Assembly (NCBI GenBank): GCA_034770075.1 | Contig: CM068382.1 | Coordinates: 90,430,692-90,494,691 of the forward strand | Reading direction: 5' to 3' | Source: Aralia elata | Lineage: Eukaryota > Streptophyta > Magnoliopsida > Apiales > Araliaceae | Length of the DNA: 64,000 bases | In this document: positions 24,762-39,500 of the stretch, one piece after another | Position numbering within the stretch: the stretch's first letter is position 1 | Layout of the letters: the number at the start of each line of letters is the position of its first letter | The notes under the pieces: generated by a model | What the model saw: the letters and a program-made list of their open reading frames with translations, nothing else | What the model was told of the DNA's origin: nothing | The model's database searches: none | Program-made: the position numbers and the translations under genes

Positions 24762-27480
24762 TATTATTTATGTGGGTATAAATGTATCCTAGGGACATTA
24801 GGTTATTAATAAAAAGTTACCCCAACTCAAAACGTAACTTTGAAACTTTCAAATTTATGAAATCCTTCTTTGGTGTGGTTGTAATATCTTTTTCTTTAAT
24901 TTCCTCTAATTAATTTTGTAACTCCTTGTCAAATGATCTTCATTTTTATACGGAAATGACTTATACCTCGATAAATCTCGTGACAAAATTAAATTGCAAG
25001 AACTCTAAGTGTATGACAAAATTAAATTGCAAGAACTCTAAGTGTAGAATCAATTAATTTAGGTCCCTTCTTAATTTTCTCTTATATCTACGTAGGCTGA
25101 TATTTACTGTCAACATAAATTTGTCACTTGTAACATTACTTATTCTGTACTTCAATTAAAATTCTTATCTTGAATCTTTTCACACGTGATCTAATAACGG
25201 CCAAAGGAGACAAATTTCATTATAAAATTCTTGAAAAAAATCATATAAAATAACTTGGTCAATTTCATAATAAAATTCTTTGTCATTTGTGAAATCATCT
25301 TCAGAAGAATCCTGAAAGTCTTGTCAATCTTTAGATTCACTTGGTGGGTTTATCAATTTCGATAATTTTGTTGGCTCAAACTTATATTTATATACATTAT
25401 TTTGATTAGTTATAATTACTATTGACATATGGTTGCTTCAAGAGTTATATCTATTTATTAATATTATAAAATGGGAATGGGAGGAAAAAGATGACGGTTA
25501 ATTTAGTGTAAACGAAATTGTGAAACCTTTTTACTCCAAATTACAACAAAATATGAGTATTTTTCTATTTTACCCTAACTTTTTTTACATAGGTCTTTAT
25601 GTACTTTTCTCTCTCCCATTATCTCTCACCTCTTATCTTTTAGCATCCTATTTTCTCCCTTTTAACACACACTAATAACTAAATAATCTTAATACTCGGT
25701 TTCTATTGAAGTAAATGTTTAGTCTTCTTATTTGCTAATTTCTTTTCCTTTTTTGAAGTCATTTTTGTACTAAATTTGCACTCCACAAAATTATTATATA
25801 AAGTAACTTAATTAAATTTTCATGAAATGATACTTTTATGATTTGATATATTTCGCGAATCATGCTTATCGATATTTTTTGTGTGATTGACTGTATTAAA
25901 ACTTAAATGTAAGAATAATACTGAATAATACTAGGAATTTCAAACTGGTCTAAAAAACGTAGCATTGAATATTTTAACGATACTTTATATCATATTGAAT
26001 CACATGAGATTTACTCAATCAATGTAATGATAACATATCATTTGAGACATTTTTTTGAGACCGAAAATTTGAGACCTCTAACATTATCCTAAATACAAAG
26101 AATATTATAAGAAAGCTTTAAAAAAAATACTATATATTAATAACAATATTGTGTCCTTGTCTTAACATCACTGGGAAAGTTAATGTTAGATTCATTGAAT
26201 TGAAATAAAAATGGTCATATGTCACTTGAGATTGGAATTTAGAAGAAGTTATGAAATTTTCTAAAACATAATATACGCATGTGACCTGCTCATGACAAAT
26301 TTTGGTCGAAAAATGATCGACTCGACCCAAGAAAAAAAATGCCTTTTAATTTTTTTTAAAGAGTTGAATGTTTATTCTCAAACTTGTAGGTTAAGAATGA
26401 AGAACTTGTCAACTTCATTTGCCCATTTAAAATGATCTTAATTATGCTTTTCTCCTTAGCATAAGATATTAGACTCTCATAAATCTATATAATATTTGCA
26501 GGATGCAGTTAATTTTTTCCTATAAGCAAATTTTAGTTTAAAATTTAGAGTTCCCAAAATGCTTTAAAATGTAAAATTTCCATATAAATTCGTCTATATG
26601 GAAGTTATCCTTGCTTTGTTAGAAGCAAAATAATATAATCTCACATGTATTGAAATTTTAAAATATAACCAAAGGAAAAAAAAGGAAACCCCCCCGCCCC
26701 CCCCTTTATTTTGCCATCAATACAACAAGGATGTGTCCACTAAACATACCAAAGCCCCTCATGTTAGCATTACAACGAAAGATCGATGATAGTTCAAAGA
26801 AAATATTAACCTAGGCCTTGGCCAATGTTTATTTTCACCCCTTGTGTACCAAGAGGGTGGGAGTTTAAATTTTTACGGTCGTAAAGTAGTGTGTGTGAAT
26901 TTAAATTCTGTTTTAAATTAACAAAAGAAAAAAAAAAGAAACAAAAAAATATCGAGAGGAAAAAAACATGATATAGCTTCTGTTGGATCAAAAACCCCAA
27001 TGGCATTACATACAATTACTAACAGTAATACAGTTGGCTCATTCTGCTCCATGCACAAACTGATTGGGAAAAAGATAAAACAAAAATTGGAGAAAAAAAA
27101 ATGCCAGAAACCACCACAAGGGAAGACATATATAACTTTGCCAACCTGGGTACTAGGCTGAATTTCTCCTTACTACAACTGCCACCCGACACATAAAAGG
27201 GCTTTCAAGAATTTCCTCCAATATCAGTATTACGGTCAGAATGTTGAGCAAATTATATGTCAGTAATTTCATTGGGGATGCATTTTGGGGCACAATCTAA
27301 CTGAAAATAAGCAGGCTTGTCCACAATCTTGATAAGGGGCCTTGTTCATCTTTTACAGAGGTAATACAAATGAGAAAGTTTGGGGTTTTCATCACTTTAG
27401 AAGTTACGAACTAAGGAAGCATGAGCATCAGTACTTCATCAGTCCTCCATTTGGCACTTGGCAGTGTACTCCAGTCTAGA
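24762..27480. other. AT-rich intergenic region
   Basis: No gene is recognised. A 35-bp tandem repeat (unit TGACAAAATTAAATTGCAAG...) lies near 24980-25050 and a C-rich run near 26690-26705. The right end (about 27030-27480) probably holds the 3' untranslated part of the kinase gene. Confidence 0.5.
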
Positions 27481-27575
27481 ATCACCTACAAAGGTATATA
27501 ACAATCAGGTCCAAACCTCTAATGGCGATTCAAAATGAAATCTAAAGATATTAGTATTAAAGCAGATTCTATTAC

Positions 27576-30500
27576 TTAGATAGAATCAGTAGATAAACGT
27601 TCCGCTGATGAGCTCCTATTTGCATCTGCAACAATATATAGAATTTATGAATATCTTTGGCAGACATCAAATATAAAGATATAAACTAGCAGGCATACTC
27701 AAAATTGTTAACTATTTTGATCAACGGGGAAGAGTGATGAACTCTAATGTCATTGTTTTTTTACTGCATTTCAAAATCATTTATTACTGGATAACTTATT
27801 AAAAAGGAATCATGGGGATCCCAAAAACAAATCAGCTGTATTTTGAAAAATGGAAATTGTGAGAAGATCATGATCCTTTCTAGATGTTAGGTCACAGTGC
27901 GACTCATGATGGGGCAAGGAAGGGTTTGTAAGATCAAAACTGCTTAGTAAAGTTTTTCAGATGAGGTTCAAAATGATGTATCCTTGTACGGAGAATAAGT
28001 AACAGAGTTTGACATACCTCTACCCAGTTATAATATTTTAAACATCATTACTTAAAAGTTTGAAGCTTGTACCTCCTATATAGCAGCAGAGCTAAGAACC
28101 TGAAGCTACTCATGAGCAGGAATGTGTAAAAGAGAACATAGCATATAGGCAATATGATCATATTTGCAAAGTAAAAGTTAAGTGACATACCAAAAGATCG
28201 ACGTAGCCCTTTGACAGCCTCGAAATTCTTGTATGTATAGCCAACAAAATTCAAATCTTCGGGAGTTAACAACATCTGCCAACAGATTATCAGAGCATAA
28301 TAAGGACACCTAGTATCATAAAAAGTATACAGAGTGGTGATATGATATACCGGAGGAACATATTCCAAACGAGTGACCAGATTATACTACTTGCAGATGA
28401 GTGGTCCGGGTCATGAGTGATGGTAATGAAGATGGGTTAAATGAAACTAGAATGACATGAAAACTGAACAGGAGTTCAAAATTTATAATTTGTCAACCAA
28501 AATAGAAAACATTAAGTAGCCAATGATAAAAACAGTGTGTTAATAGTTAATAACAAGTGGATTACATTACATGCCAACCAAAATAGAGAAAAACAAACGA
28601 GCTTTGGTTAAATTCTAGGATCAAACACTTTTATGGATCTATGTTTTCCTTTGTAACTAGAATTTTTATTTTTAAATTGGAGTTTCATTTACCAAAAAGT
28701 TCCGGTCGTTTTGGAAAATACTCCATGTTGGGAAAGTTTTGGTCTTGTTTAGCAGTTCTGAAACCAAAATGTTTCTGCAGTTCCAACATAACTAGGATCA
28801 AACTCTTTTATTGATCTATGTTTTCCTTTATAATTAGAATTTTTATTTTTAAATTGGAGTTTCATTTACCAAAAAGTTCCGGTCATTTTGGAAAATACTC
28901 CATGTTGGGAAAGTTTTGGTCATGTTTAGCAGTTCTGAAACCAAAATGTTTCTGCAGTTTCAACATAAATGAGAATCCAACAGGGGGAGTAATCACAATT
29001 AAGGCTCCATACAGTTACAAGGTAAAGTATAATTCTAAAACAACAAATTAGCTGTTTTCAGTATTATTAAATATGTCCTGATGGTACCATAAATTTCAAA
29101 ATATGTTTTGTTGTTGTTGACTTCAATTTTATGAAACTTCATATCATCCCACCAATATTATAGTAATTGGTAAGAACTTGTAAATCCTTTACTTTTTGCT
29201 TTTTATCTTGTTATTAATAAGTTAGTTATTGGGAGTGAATTCCCTCAATATATTGTGTATTTCCATTTATATACACATCAAAGATGATTAATTTCCATAA
29301 CCCCAATCCAGACATAAGCATCAATTCCTGTAAGGCAAAAGAATTTTAAAATACTAAATTAAATTGAGTTCATAATTCTTGGGGGGTATAAACTATAAAT
29401 TTTACTTTATGTGTTCGTGTTTAATTTATTTATTTTTTAATTTTTAACTGTTAAATGCATAGCCAAAACTTATACATGTGTTTCTCTTGTTCTTACTACA
29501 GTTATTATTATTTTGATACTTTATTGTTTGGAAAACTATAATTCACTCCAATTAAATGTGTTCTCATTAAGGGGGGAAGGGGAAAAAAGCATGGGGTTCA
29601 TTATCATAAATTCTTAATTCATGTTTTTCTCCATTTTTATTATTTATCTGATATTTTTGATCCAGATATTTAAAAAGCAAAGACTTCATATGGCGCAGTA
29701 TGTGGTTACTACCTAGAAGTCTACTGACTGACCGCCATAAATGAAACCTCCTAGATCTTTACTGTATTTGGTCTTTATGTTTCAATAATCGCATGTGATG
29801 TACATAAAAAGAAGAAAGGACTAGAAATAAGGAGTTCTATTTCCTTTGTACTTAAAAAAGAACTCACCTTCCTCAAGGATCCGGAACTAGTTCTCGATGG
29901 CCGAGTGTCCACAATCTGCATAATTTAAACATATATCAGAATTGAGCAGCTTACTGAAAATAAGCTATTGTACAATCCACAAACTTAAGGGGGGAAAAAC
30001 AACCAGTCAGAAATTACAACATAGTGATCTACAAAGCGAAGGAAGAGAACTAATGCATCTCATTCACAAACTATGACATTCCATTATGCCGGGATCCTAA
30101 GGAATTGAAGCACCATGGTAAAAGATTTGTATTTATGATAAACATATAAGCAAGGTTAGGCCAATGGTTAATCGTGCTTTATTTAAGTTAATTAGAAATT
30201 TTGATCATTTAAGTAATTTCATAATTTAGGACTACAGTATATTGGTCGCCAAGATATATAGTCATTTTATCTTAGGTTTGGTAGCCTGAATAAGGATTAT
30301 CACGTACTAGATCGATTAGCTTTTGATGACTGATTATTCATATTACTTCTCTCTAAATTATCTATACACATCTAATTCTTCTACTTTCTTCTTCTCCTCT
30401 TCTCCTATTCTATAATTTCTTTATTTTCTCCTTCTTCAATATATAAGAGCTAACTCTGGTTATAATCTTCCTTAATTCCAGTAGTCTGTTCATATTTCAC

Positions 30501-33500
30501 TGCTCAATGCTCATTGCGCCACTTCTCATCATCACACGGTTTACATATCCATGTAGATGTGGACATAATGTTTCACATTGAATTGTAAGACAATTGATTT
30601 CTGTCTAACAGTATCAGGAGTACTTATGAAGGTAAAGCGAGAAACAAATATCAGAAATGCTATTTCCCCAAGCACTATATGACCTCAAAACACAAAATAC
30701 ACACACTCTAACACTAGAATATTACAGGAGTGTGTGGCACGAGTTTTAATATGTTTTAAGTATATTTAAATATTACTTTAAAAATATAATGTTTGAATAT
30801 GTTAAAATATATAAATACATACATAGTATCTAAATATGATTTTGAAACGTCTTAAAATCCGTGTTGCGCACACAAAATAAAGAGTTGCAAATAATTTGGC
30901 ACGGAAGGAAAAATTCATGCCGCGCATTTTATTATATATGGATGGAAGGATATAATATCCCACATAATTTATCCCCCTCCCCCTCTAAAAAAAGACCCAC
31001 TCCGACATAACTTTCAGAAGGCCCAAGGGTGGTAAAGATGAGGCATCTAAAGTAAAAGCAAAGAAGCCCTATGCTTTACAAATTTGATATTGCTTCCTAT
31101 GTGACTGGAAATCAAGAGCAAAAGGTAGTTCTCTCACAAGGAGTGCTTTACTCATCAAATGGGTTCCACCCTCATGCTAGAGAAGTCAGTGTACTGAAAT
31201 CACCTTGATTGGAAATGATAATGTCTTTGGGTATCGAAGAATTATGATACTGATATAAACCACTACATTTGATGTGATTACTGATAAACTGTAAGGCACC
31301 ATATGAAGAATTTGAGATTTGAGAACAAAGATTCCATACACAATCATTGCTCACAATGAGTATATAAAATGCATATTACTAAATTCGACAATAGTATACA
31401 AATCACAACTCCTCCCGTCTTTTTCCTTGTTATTTAATCCCTTAGCGAAACCCTACACTGTATATTGCCACTGCTAATAACAGCAGAGATCTTATGGACA
31501 TATGTGTAACCCCTTATTATGGTTTATTTATTTGCACGTATTCTACATTTAGTTATCAAAGAAAACTCATATATAGGCTTTTCACAAGCTGTTTCGAGGA
31601 ATGTGGCGCAAGTTTTAAAAACTAGCAGCACTTAGTGTTGGAAAACATGTTTTCTCTCACATGGGCACATGGGTACTTAGTAGAGCATCAGCAGCACATG
31701 GGAGGTTTTCTCTCACATGGGCACATCGGTACTTAGTGGAGCATCAACAACACATGGGAGCAGCAGTTAGTGGACTACTGCAGTTAGTGGAAGTATGGGC
31801 AACATAACAGCCACATTGATTCACTTGGTTGTCTAGCTTTCCAATTCTAATTCCTTGTATGCTATAAATAGTGGTCTGCTCTCCCTTGTAAAGAGTATGG
31901 AAGTTATAATACATATTAAGGCAGTTTATTGCTATTCATCCTCTTTTGTTCTATTAATACTTTCTAACATGGTATCACAGCTTAAGGTTTTTCCATTAAT
32001 TTCTTAATTTTTGGGAGATCTTGGATTTTCAAGAAAAAAACTATTGTTCTTGTTGGAATTACTGTTCCTGCCGAAGCACTGTTCCTGCCGGAGATAAGCA
32101 CTGTTCCTGCCGGATCACTGTTCCTACCGGAGTTACTATTCACACAAAAAAAAACCCTGTGAATCAAAGCAGCTTTGCATAAACCAAAAATCTCTTCTTG
32201 GTATCAAAGCTACTTTGCAATTCTCTTAGTGATTCTGTGAATCAAAGCAGCTTTGCATAAACCAAAATATCTTCCTGGTATCAAAGCAGCTTTGCAATTC
32301 TGTTAGTATTTTGACTTGATAGTCAGTAATTTGTGACTTGAGGAAGATGTCAGAAGTTACAACACAACATAATGAAGCAGCACCAAAGGAGTCGAGCAGT
32401 CTCAACCAAAAAGAGGTCGAGAGGGTGAGATCTCTAATTAACAAACCTTCAGGTACTTGGTCATCGGCGTATTCAGGTAAGTCTCCATCCTCTGTTGGAT
32501 TAAATGTCTCGAATAAATCTTTTGCCGGCTCCTGGATCATGGATTCAGGAGCTACTGATCATATGACCTATTCATCAAATGTCTTTTCCACATACTTACC
32601 CTGCCCAAGCAGTAAGAAAATATCCACAGCTGATGGTTCTTTAACCACTGTAGTAGGTGTAGGAGATGTTAAAATAAGTCCATCATTGACTTTAAAAAAT
32701 GTTCTTCATATCCCCAGATTATCCACAAACCTTATCTCCATACAAAAGCTTACTCAAGATTTATGTTGCAGTGTGATCTTTCATCATAATTATTGTGTAT
32801 TTCAAGACCAGAATTCGGGGAAGATGATTGGACATGCTAGAGAACGGGATGGTCTCTATTACCTAGAAACATCGAGTCAGTCAAATATCACCAAGGACAA
32901 ACTACCTTCTTCTTTTGTTTCAGAAATTCATTCATCCAATGAAGAAAATGTTTGGCTTCACCACCGCCGACTTGGGCATCCGTCATTTAGGGTCATTAAA
33001 ATTTTGTTTCCGTCTTTATTTCAAGGTCTAGATGTTGAAAACTTTCATTGTGAAGTGTGTGAACTTGCCAAACACAAACGTGTACCTTTTCTAAGTAGTG
33101 ATAAAAGAAGCTCTCTTCCCTTTTACCTCATTCACAGTGATATTTGGGGTCCATCTACTATTCCTAATGTTTCTGGGGCAAGATGGTTTGTGTCATTCAT
33201 TAATGATTGTACTAGTGTCACTTGGCTTTTCTTACTTAAACATAAATCTAAGGGCACTACTGTTCTCCCAAATTTTTTTTCCATGATCAAGAACCAATTT
33301 GGGGTCACTATCAAAAGGTTTAGGTCAGATAATGCCAGAGATTATTTCAATCAAATACTAAGTCCTTATTTTCAAAAGGAAGGAATAGTACACGAGTCAT
33401 CTTGTGTCAATACGCCACAACAAAATGGAGTTGCGGAAAAGAAAAATGGTCATCTCCTTAAGTCGACCCGAGCCTTCTTATTCCAAAAAAATGTGCCTAA

Positions 33501-36500
33501 ATCTTTTTGGGGGGAAGCAGTTCTTACAGCCACTCGTCTTATAAATCGTTTGCCTTCCAGAGTCTTGGGATTCAAGAGTCCAATGGACATACTTTCAACA
33601 TTCTATCCTGTAAGAATGTAATCTCTCTTATATTTCCAATATGTGAATTGCTATATTTATACAAGAGGTCTAGGAATTAAAAAATGAAAAAGGAGGAAAA
33701 CAAGCTTGTTTTCCTTAATACAAGAAACATTTTCCTTAATACAAGAAGCATGTTCCTGGCCACTATCTTCTAACACTCCCCCTCAAGTTGGTGTGTAGAT
33801 GTCTCGCATACCCAACTTGAAACACAAAGGATGAAACATCTTACTACTAAGACCCTTTGTCAAAATATCAGCAAGCTGGTGTTCTGATTTTACAAAGGGT
33901 AAGCAAATAAGACCACTGGTTAACTTTTCTTTGATGAAGTGTCTGTCAATCTCAATGTGCTTCGTTCTATCGTGCTGCACTGGGTTGTTTGCAATACTAA
34001 TGGTTGCCTTATTATCACAAAATAACTGCATAGGCCTTTTAGTTGTAACACCCAAATCTTCTAGCAGGGTTCGAAGCCACATTAATTCACATATACCCAA
34101 TGCGATAGCTCGATATTCAGCCTCAACACTAGATCTTGCCACCGCAGACTATTTTTTACTACGCCAAGTAACAAGATTACCTCCAACAAATGAACAGTAG
34201 CCTGATGTAGATCGACGATCCTCTATAGAACCAGCCCAATCTGAGTCGGAAAAAGCTTCGACTCTCATATGACCATTTGGTGCAAACAAGAAACCTTTGC
34301 CAGGAGCAGACTTGAGATACCTCAAAATTTTGTAAACGATTTCCATATGACTTTGTCGAGGATCATGCATATATTGACTGACTATACCAACAACATAAGA
34401 TATATCGGGTCTAGTATGAGACAGGTATATCAGTTGTCCCACTAGACGTTGATATCTTTCTCTATCCACCGTAGGTCATGTGCCTCCTTCTAGATGATGA
34501 TTAACTTCAATAGGAGAATCAACAGGTTTACATCCTAGCATACCAGTTTCTGTTAAGAGATCAAGAACATACTTCCGTTGAGACAGAAAGATGCCACTGG
34601 AGGATCTTACAACTTCAATACCAAGAAAATATTTCAAAGGACCAAGATCTTTAATCTCAAATTCTCTGGTCAGTCTCGCTTTGAGATTAACTATCTCTTC
34701 TTTATTATCCCCTGTCACCACAATGTCGTCAACATAAACAATAAGAATGGTAATCTTACCCTTTATCTGTTTGACAAAAAGAGTATGATCTGCTCGACTC
34801 TGCTTGTACCCAAACCTTATCATTGCTCTGTGGAGTCTACCAAACCAGGCTCTAGGAGATTGCTTCAGACCATACAAAGCCTTTCGTAGCTTACAAACCT
34901 TACCCATAGTAACAGATGAAGCAAAACCATGAGGTATGTCCATGTATACTTCTTCCTCCAAGTTACCGTGAAGGAATGCATTTTTTACATCTAATTGTTG
35001 AAGATCCCAGCCGAAGTTTGCTGCACATGAGATTATGGTACGAACAGAGTTCATCTTTGCTACAAGAGCAAATGTCTCCTGGTAATCAATCCCATGAGTT
35101 TGAGTGTATCCTTTTGCAACTAGTCTGGCTTTGAGTCTCTCAACCGTTCCATCAGAATTCTGTTTGACTGTATATACTCACTTGCATCCAACTACCTTTT
35201 TTCCGTAAGGAAGAGTGACTAGTTCCCATGTATCATTCTTTTTTAGGGCATTCATCTCCTCGATCATAGCTTGTTTCCAATTCTTATCACTAAATGTTTC
35301 TCTCCACCCCTGAGGAACATATATTGAAGACAAGGAAGAAACAAAGGAGTGATATGATGCAGATAATTTGCTATAGGCTAGAAAATTAGAAATAGGATGT
35401 TGAGTACAAGCTCTAACCCCTTTTCTAAGAGCAATAGGAATGTCAGTATCATCAAAAGAACAAGTAGGAATGCCAGTATCTTTAGAAGAACAAGTAGGAA
35501 TGTCAATATCTTTAGAAGAACAAGTAGGATTAAGATTCTCACCATTACCATTAGCATTATCAAGACTAGGTCCGGAACAAAGTTGGTGTAGTGGTGCAGA
35601 AACAATAACCTTATTCTTGCCTTTTCGTGCATAGGTCCTCAACTCAGGCTCAGACTCATTCTGTTTAGTACACTGTAACTCCCCCTGTGTAGAATTATCA
35701 GAAACAACAACGGGAACAGGAAAAATAGAGCTTGTGATACTAGCCTCAGGAAACTTCTCCTCATTAATAACATTCTCCCCCTGAGGAGAAGGTGAAGAAG
35801 AATAAAAAGGTTCCAATTCCCAAAAAGTGACATCCCGAGTGACAAAGACTTTGTTAGAAGAAGGATGATAACATTTATAACTTTTTTGGGTTGGAGAATA
35901 ACCAATGAAAACACACCTAATAGCTTTGGGATCTAATTTTCCCCGAGTGGGAGATTTATCATGAACAAAGCACACACAACCAAAAACTCGAGGTGAAGGA
36001 GAAGGACTGGTCGTGTGTTGGAGAAAAGAGATAGGACTCTTGTTTCCAAGATTTCTAGAAGGAAGGCGGTTTATAAGAAATGCAGCAGTCAGAACCGCAT
36101 CTCCCCAAAGAAATTTGGGGGTTGACATAGTGAACATAAGAGTGCGGGCTACCTCTAGCAAGTGTCGATTTTTTCTTTCTGCTACTCCATTTTGTCCTGG
36201 GGTTGAGACACAGGAGGTTTGAAGAATAATGCCATGTTGAGAGAGATAAGATGCAAAAACATTATTATTACTATATTCACGACCATTATCACTATGGAGA
36301 ATTCTGACCTTAGCGTCGAATTGGGTTTGAATCATTTTATGAAAGTCTTGAAAACAAGCAAATACCTCATTTTTGGTCTGCAGAAGGTAAATCCAAGTGA
36401 CACGAGAGTGACAATCAATAAAGCTAACAAACTATCTATGACCAGAACGGGAGACAACTCGAGAGGGTCCCCACACATCAGTATGGATAATGGCAAAAGG

Positions 36501-39500
36501 TTCAGAATGTCGATTGTTAGTAGCAGAATAAGTAGAACGTTTGTGTTTACCTAATTCACATGGTTCACACAAAAACTGAGTTCTGTTACAATGCTTAACT
36601 AAAGATGGAAATAAAGACTCTAATACTGAAAAGGAAGGATGTCCCAAACGTCGATGCCATTGATAGAGAGAGGTCAGGCATGGGTGAGAAGTAGAATGAA
36701 GAGCCTGAACCTGAGTAGAGGACATGTTAGACGAGGGAACATCTAAATAATAGAGACCATTAACTGCACTACCACTGTCAATCCTTTGCCCTGTCACCAA
36801 GTCCTGAAAAATACAATGATTTCCAAAAAAAGGTTACTGAACAGTGTAGGGATTCACAAAGACGTTGGACAGATAGTAAATTTGCAGTAAATGAAGGGAT
36901 ATGGAGAACAGATGATAATGTTAATGAAGGGGTACAAACGACAGAGCCACTCCCGGAAATAGAAGACAGGGAGCCATTGACTACTTTAACCTTATCTTTT
37001 TCAGAGTGGGGCGTGTATGAAGTAAAGAGATTGGAGGACCCAGTCATATGCGCAGAGGCACCTGTGTCTATAATCCAACTAGGGTAAGTAGATGAGACAT
37101 TAAGAGCACAAGAGTGTATACCTGATTGTGCGAAATGAGAAATAGTAGCAGCACTATTAATGGAACTAGATTCTGCCATGATGAGATAGTGGGAGCAACA
37201 AAAATATCCAAGGAAATATCAACAAGGGTATTATAAAGGCTCAAAAAATTAGCAGAGAGTAATTCTAGAAACCAAAGGGAGTGCAATTAATTGTACTACA
37301 CAATAAAACCACTTTAATTAGCAGTACAAGAGATGGAGCAACAAGAATTATCCAAGGGAATAACAACAAGGATAATTAACAAGCGCAAAGATAGAAGAGA
37401 GATAAAAACAACCACTATAGGTGGATTAGACCAAACCTGAGTTTCACTCAAAACAACCACTGTAGGTGGAAGGAGGAGATAAAACCATGCTGAAAAAAGT
37501 CGCCGAAAAAGGTCGCCGGAAAAGTCGACCACTGCAGATGGAAGGAGGAGAGATAAAAGACGCGTCGGAAAATGTCGTCGGAAAAAGTCGCCGGAAAAAG
37601 TCGCCGGAAAAAGTCGCCTGATAAAGGATTAGAGCTCTGATACCATGTAAGAATGTAATCTCTCTTATATTTCCAATATGTGAATTGCTATATTTATACA
37701 AGAGGTCTAAGAATTAAAAAATGAAAAAGGAAGAAAACAAGGAAACTTGTTTTCCTTAATACAAGAAGCATGTTCCCGGCCACTATCTTCTAACATATCC
37801 AAACATACACACTACAAATAATCTTGTTCCTAAGATATTTGGGTGCGTATCATTTGTCTATCTTCATAGTCAAAATAGGGGAAAACTAGACCCAAGGGCG
37901 TTAAAATGTGTATTTGTGGGTTATTCCTCAACTCAAAAAGGGTACAAGTGTTATCACCCTCCGTCGAAGAAATTCTATGTCTCGGTAGATGTTACTTTCA
38001 ATGAACAAACACCTTACTTCACCTCACCTTATCTGCAGGGGGAGAATTCAATACTTGAAGATAAGGATGGGGATTTCTTGCTCGATCTATTGTCACTTCC
38101 TAAACCAGTTTCTAGTAATCTGAGTCATGTGTCTGAGTCAATACCCGAGTCCATGCCAAATCTTGTGTCTGAACCTGTCACAGAAATTTCAGACACTCCT
38201 AACTCTGCCCTTGAGAATGTGAGATTTGACAAAAGGCAAGGTGTAGTCGAGGAAAAAGACAATTGTCCCTGAATTAGTGCAAGTCCAAGAATCCAACCCA
38301 GATCCTGAGAATGAGGTAACAATTTTTAATTCTTCATTACAAGCTGAAATTGAATCCCATGTAGATAATAATGACCAAGATCTTCCCATTGCTATTAGGA
38401 AAGGAACTAGAGAGTACACAAAACGACCTTTATATCCTCTTGCACACTTTCTTTCCTTTAAACATTTTTCCCATCACATAGAGCCTTCCTTGTTAACTTG
38501 AACACCATTACCATCCCTACCACCTTATCCGAGGTTTTGACCAATGAGAAATTGAGACAAGCCATGAATGTAGAAATGGAAGCATTGGAGAAGAATAAAA
38601 CATGGGAGTTGATGAAATTGCTTGTCGGAAAGAAACCGTAGGGTGTAAATGAATTTATACAGTGAAATATAGAGCAGATGGGTCAATAGAGAGATATAAG
38701 GCAAGGTTGGTAGCCAAGGTATATACTTAAACCTATGGGACTGACTACCTAGAGACTTTTGCTCCGGTTGCAAAGATGAACACTGTTAGAATCCTACTGT
38801 CATTAGCAGCTAATTATGGTTGGGAGTTACAGCAATTTGATGTCAAGAATGCATTTTTGCACGGAGAACTAGAAGAAGAAATTTATATGGAAGTCCCACC
38901 GGGTTATGGGAATAACTTGGGTGTTTATACTGTGTGTAAATTGAAGAAAGCCTTGTATGGACTTAAACAATCACCACGGGCATGGTTTGGCAGATTTGCG
39001 AGTTATGATTGCCATGGGGTATAAACGAAGCCAAGGGGATCACACGTTGTTCATTAAACACTCACATTCAGGGGGAGTCACAACACTATTAGTGTATGTT
39101 GATGACATAATAGTGACGGGGAATGATGATAATGAGAAACAATTTCTAAGTCAGTGTTTGGCTAAGGAGTTTGAGATCAAAGCATTAGGAAGGCTTAAAT
39201 ATTTTCTTGGGATCGAGGTGGCTCACTCTAGGCAGGGCATTTTTATCTTCCAACAGAAGTATGTTACAGATCTCCCTAAAGAAACAGGCAAGACAACGTG
39301 CAAACCAACGAGTACTTCAATAGACCAAAATCTTAAACTTGGAATGGCAGAGGAAGACGCTGCAATAAATAAGGAAATATATCAGCGCCTGGTAGGAAAA
39401 CTCATCTATTTGTCTCATACACGACCGGACATAGCATACGCAGTGAGTGTGATTAGCCAGTTCATGCATAGCCCAAAGGAAGTTCATCTGCAAGCAACAC

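Larger units (their letters stand above)
33609..37795 (-). mobile_element. Copia LTR retrotransposon B, nested antisense in A
   Basis: LTRs at 33609-33775 and 37646-37795 read TGTTAGAAGATAG...TCTTACA on the minus strand. A perfect 5-bp target duplication, TATCC, flanks it (33604-33608 and 37796-37800), cut from A's integrase. The primer site (TGGTATCAGAGC) lies just inside the right LTR and the polypurine tract just inside the left one. The left LTR carries a short internal duplication. Only about 450 bp separates the primer site from the protease start, so gag is absent. It is a close relative of element C. Confidence 0.95.

Noticed and set aside
30715..30880. Possible small inverted-repeat element in kinase intron 9
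   Set aside because: The two ends (GTGTGGCACGAG and the reverse complement of CCGTGTTGCGCAC) match too poorly and no target duplication was found.
34578..35134. Plus-strand frames opposite element B pol
   Set aside because: They are antisense shadows of the reverse transcriptase coding strand.
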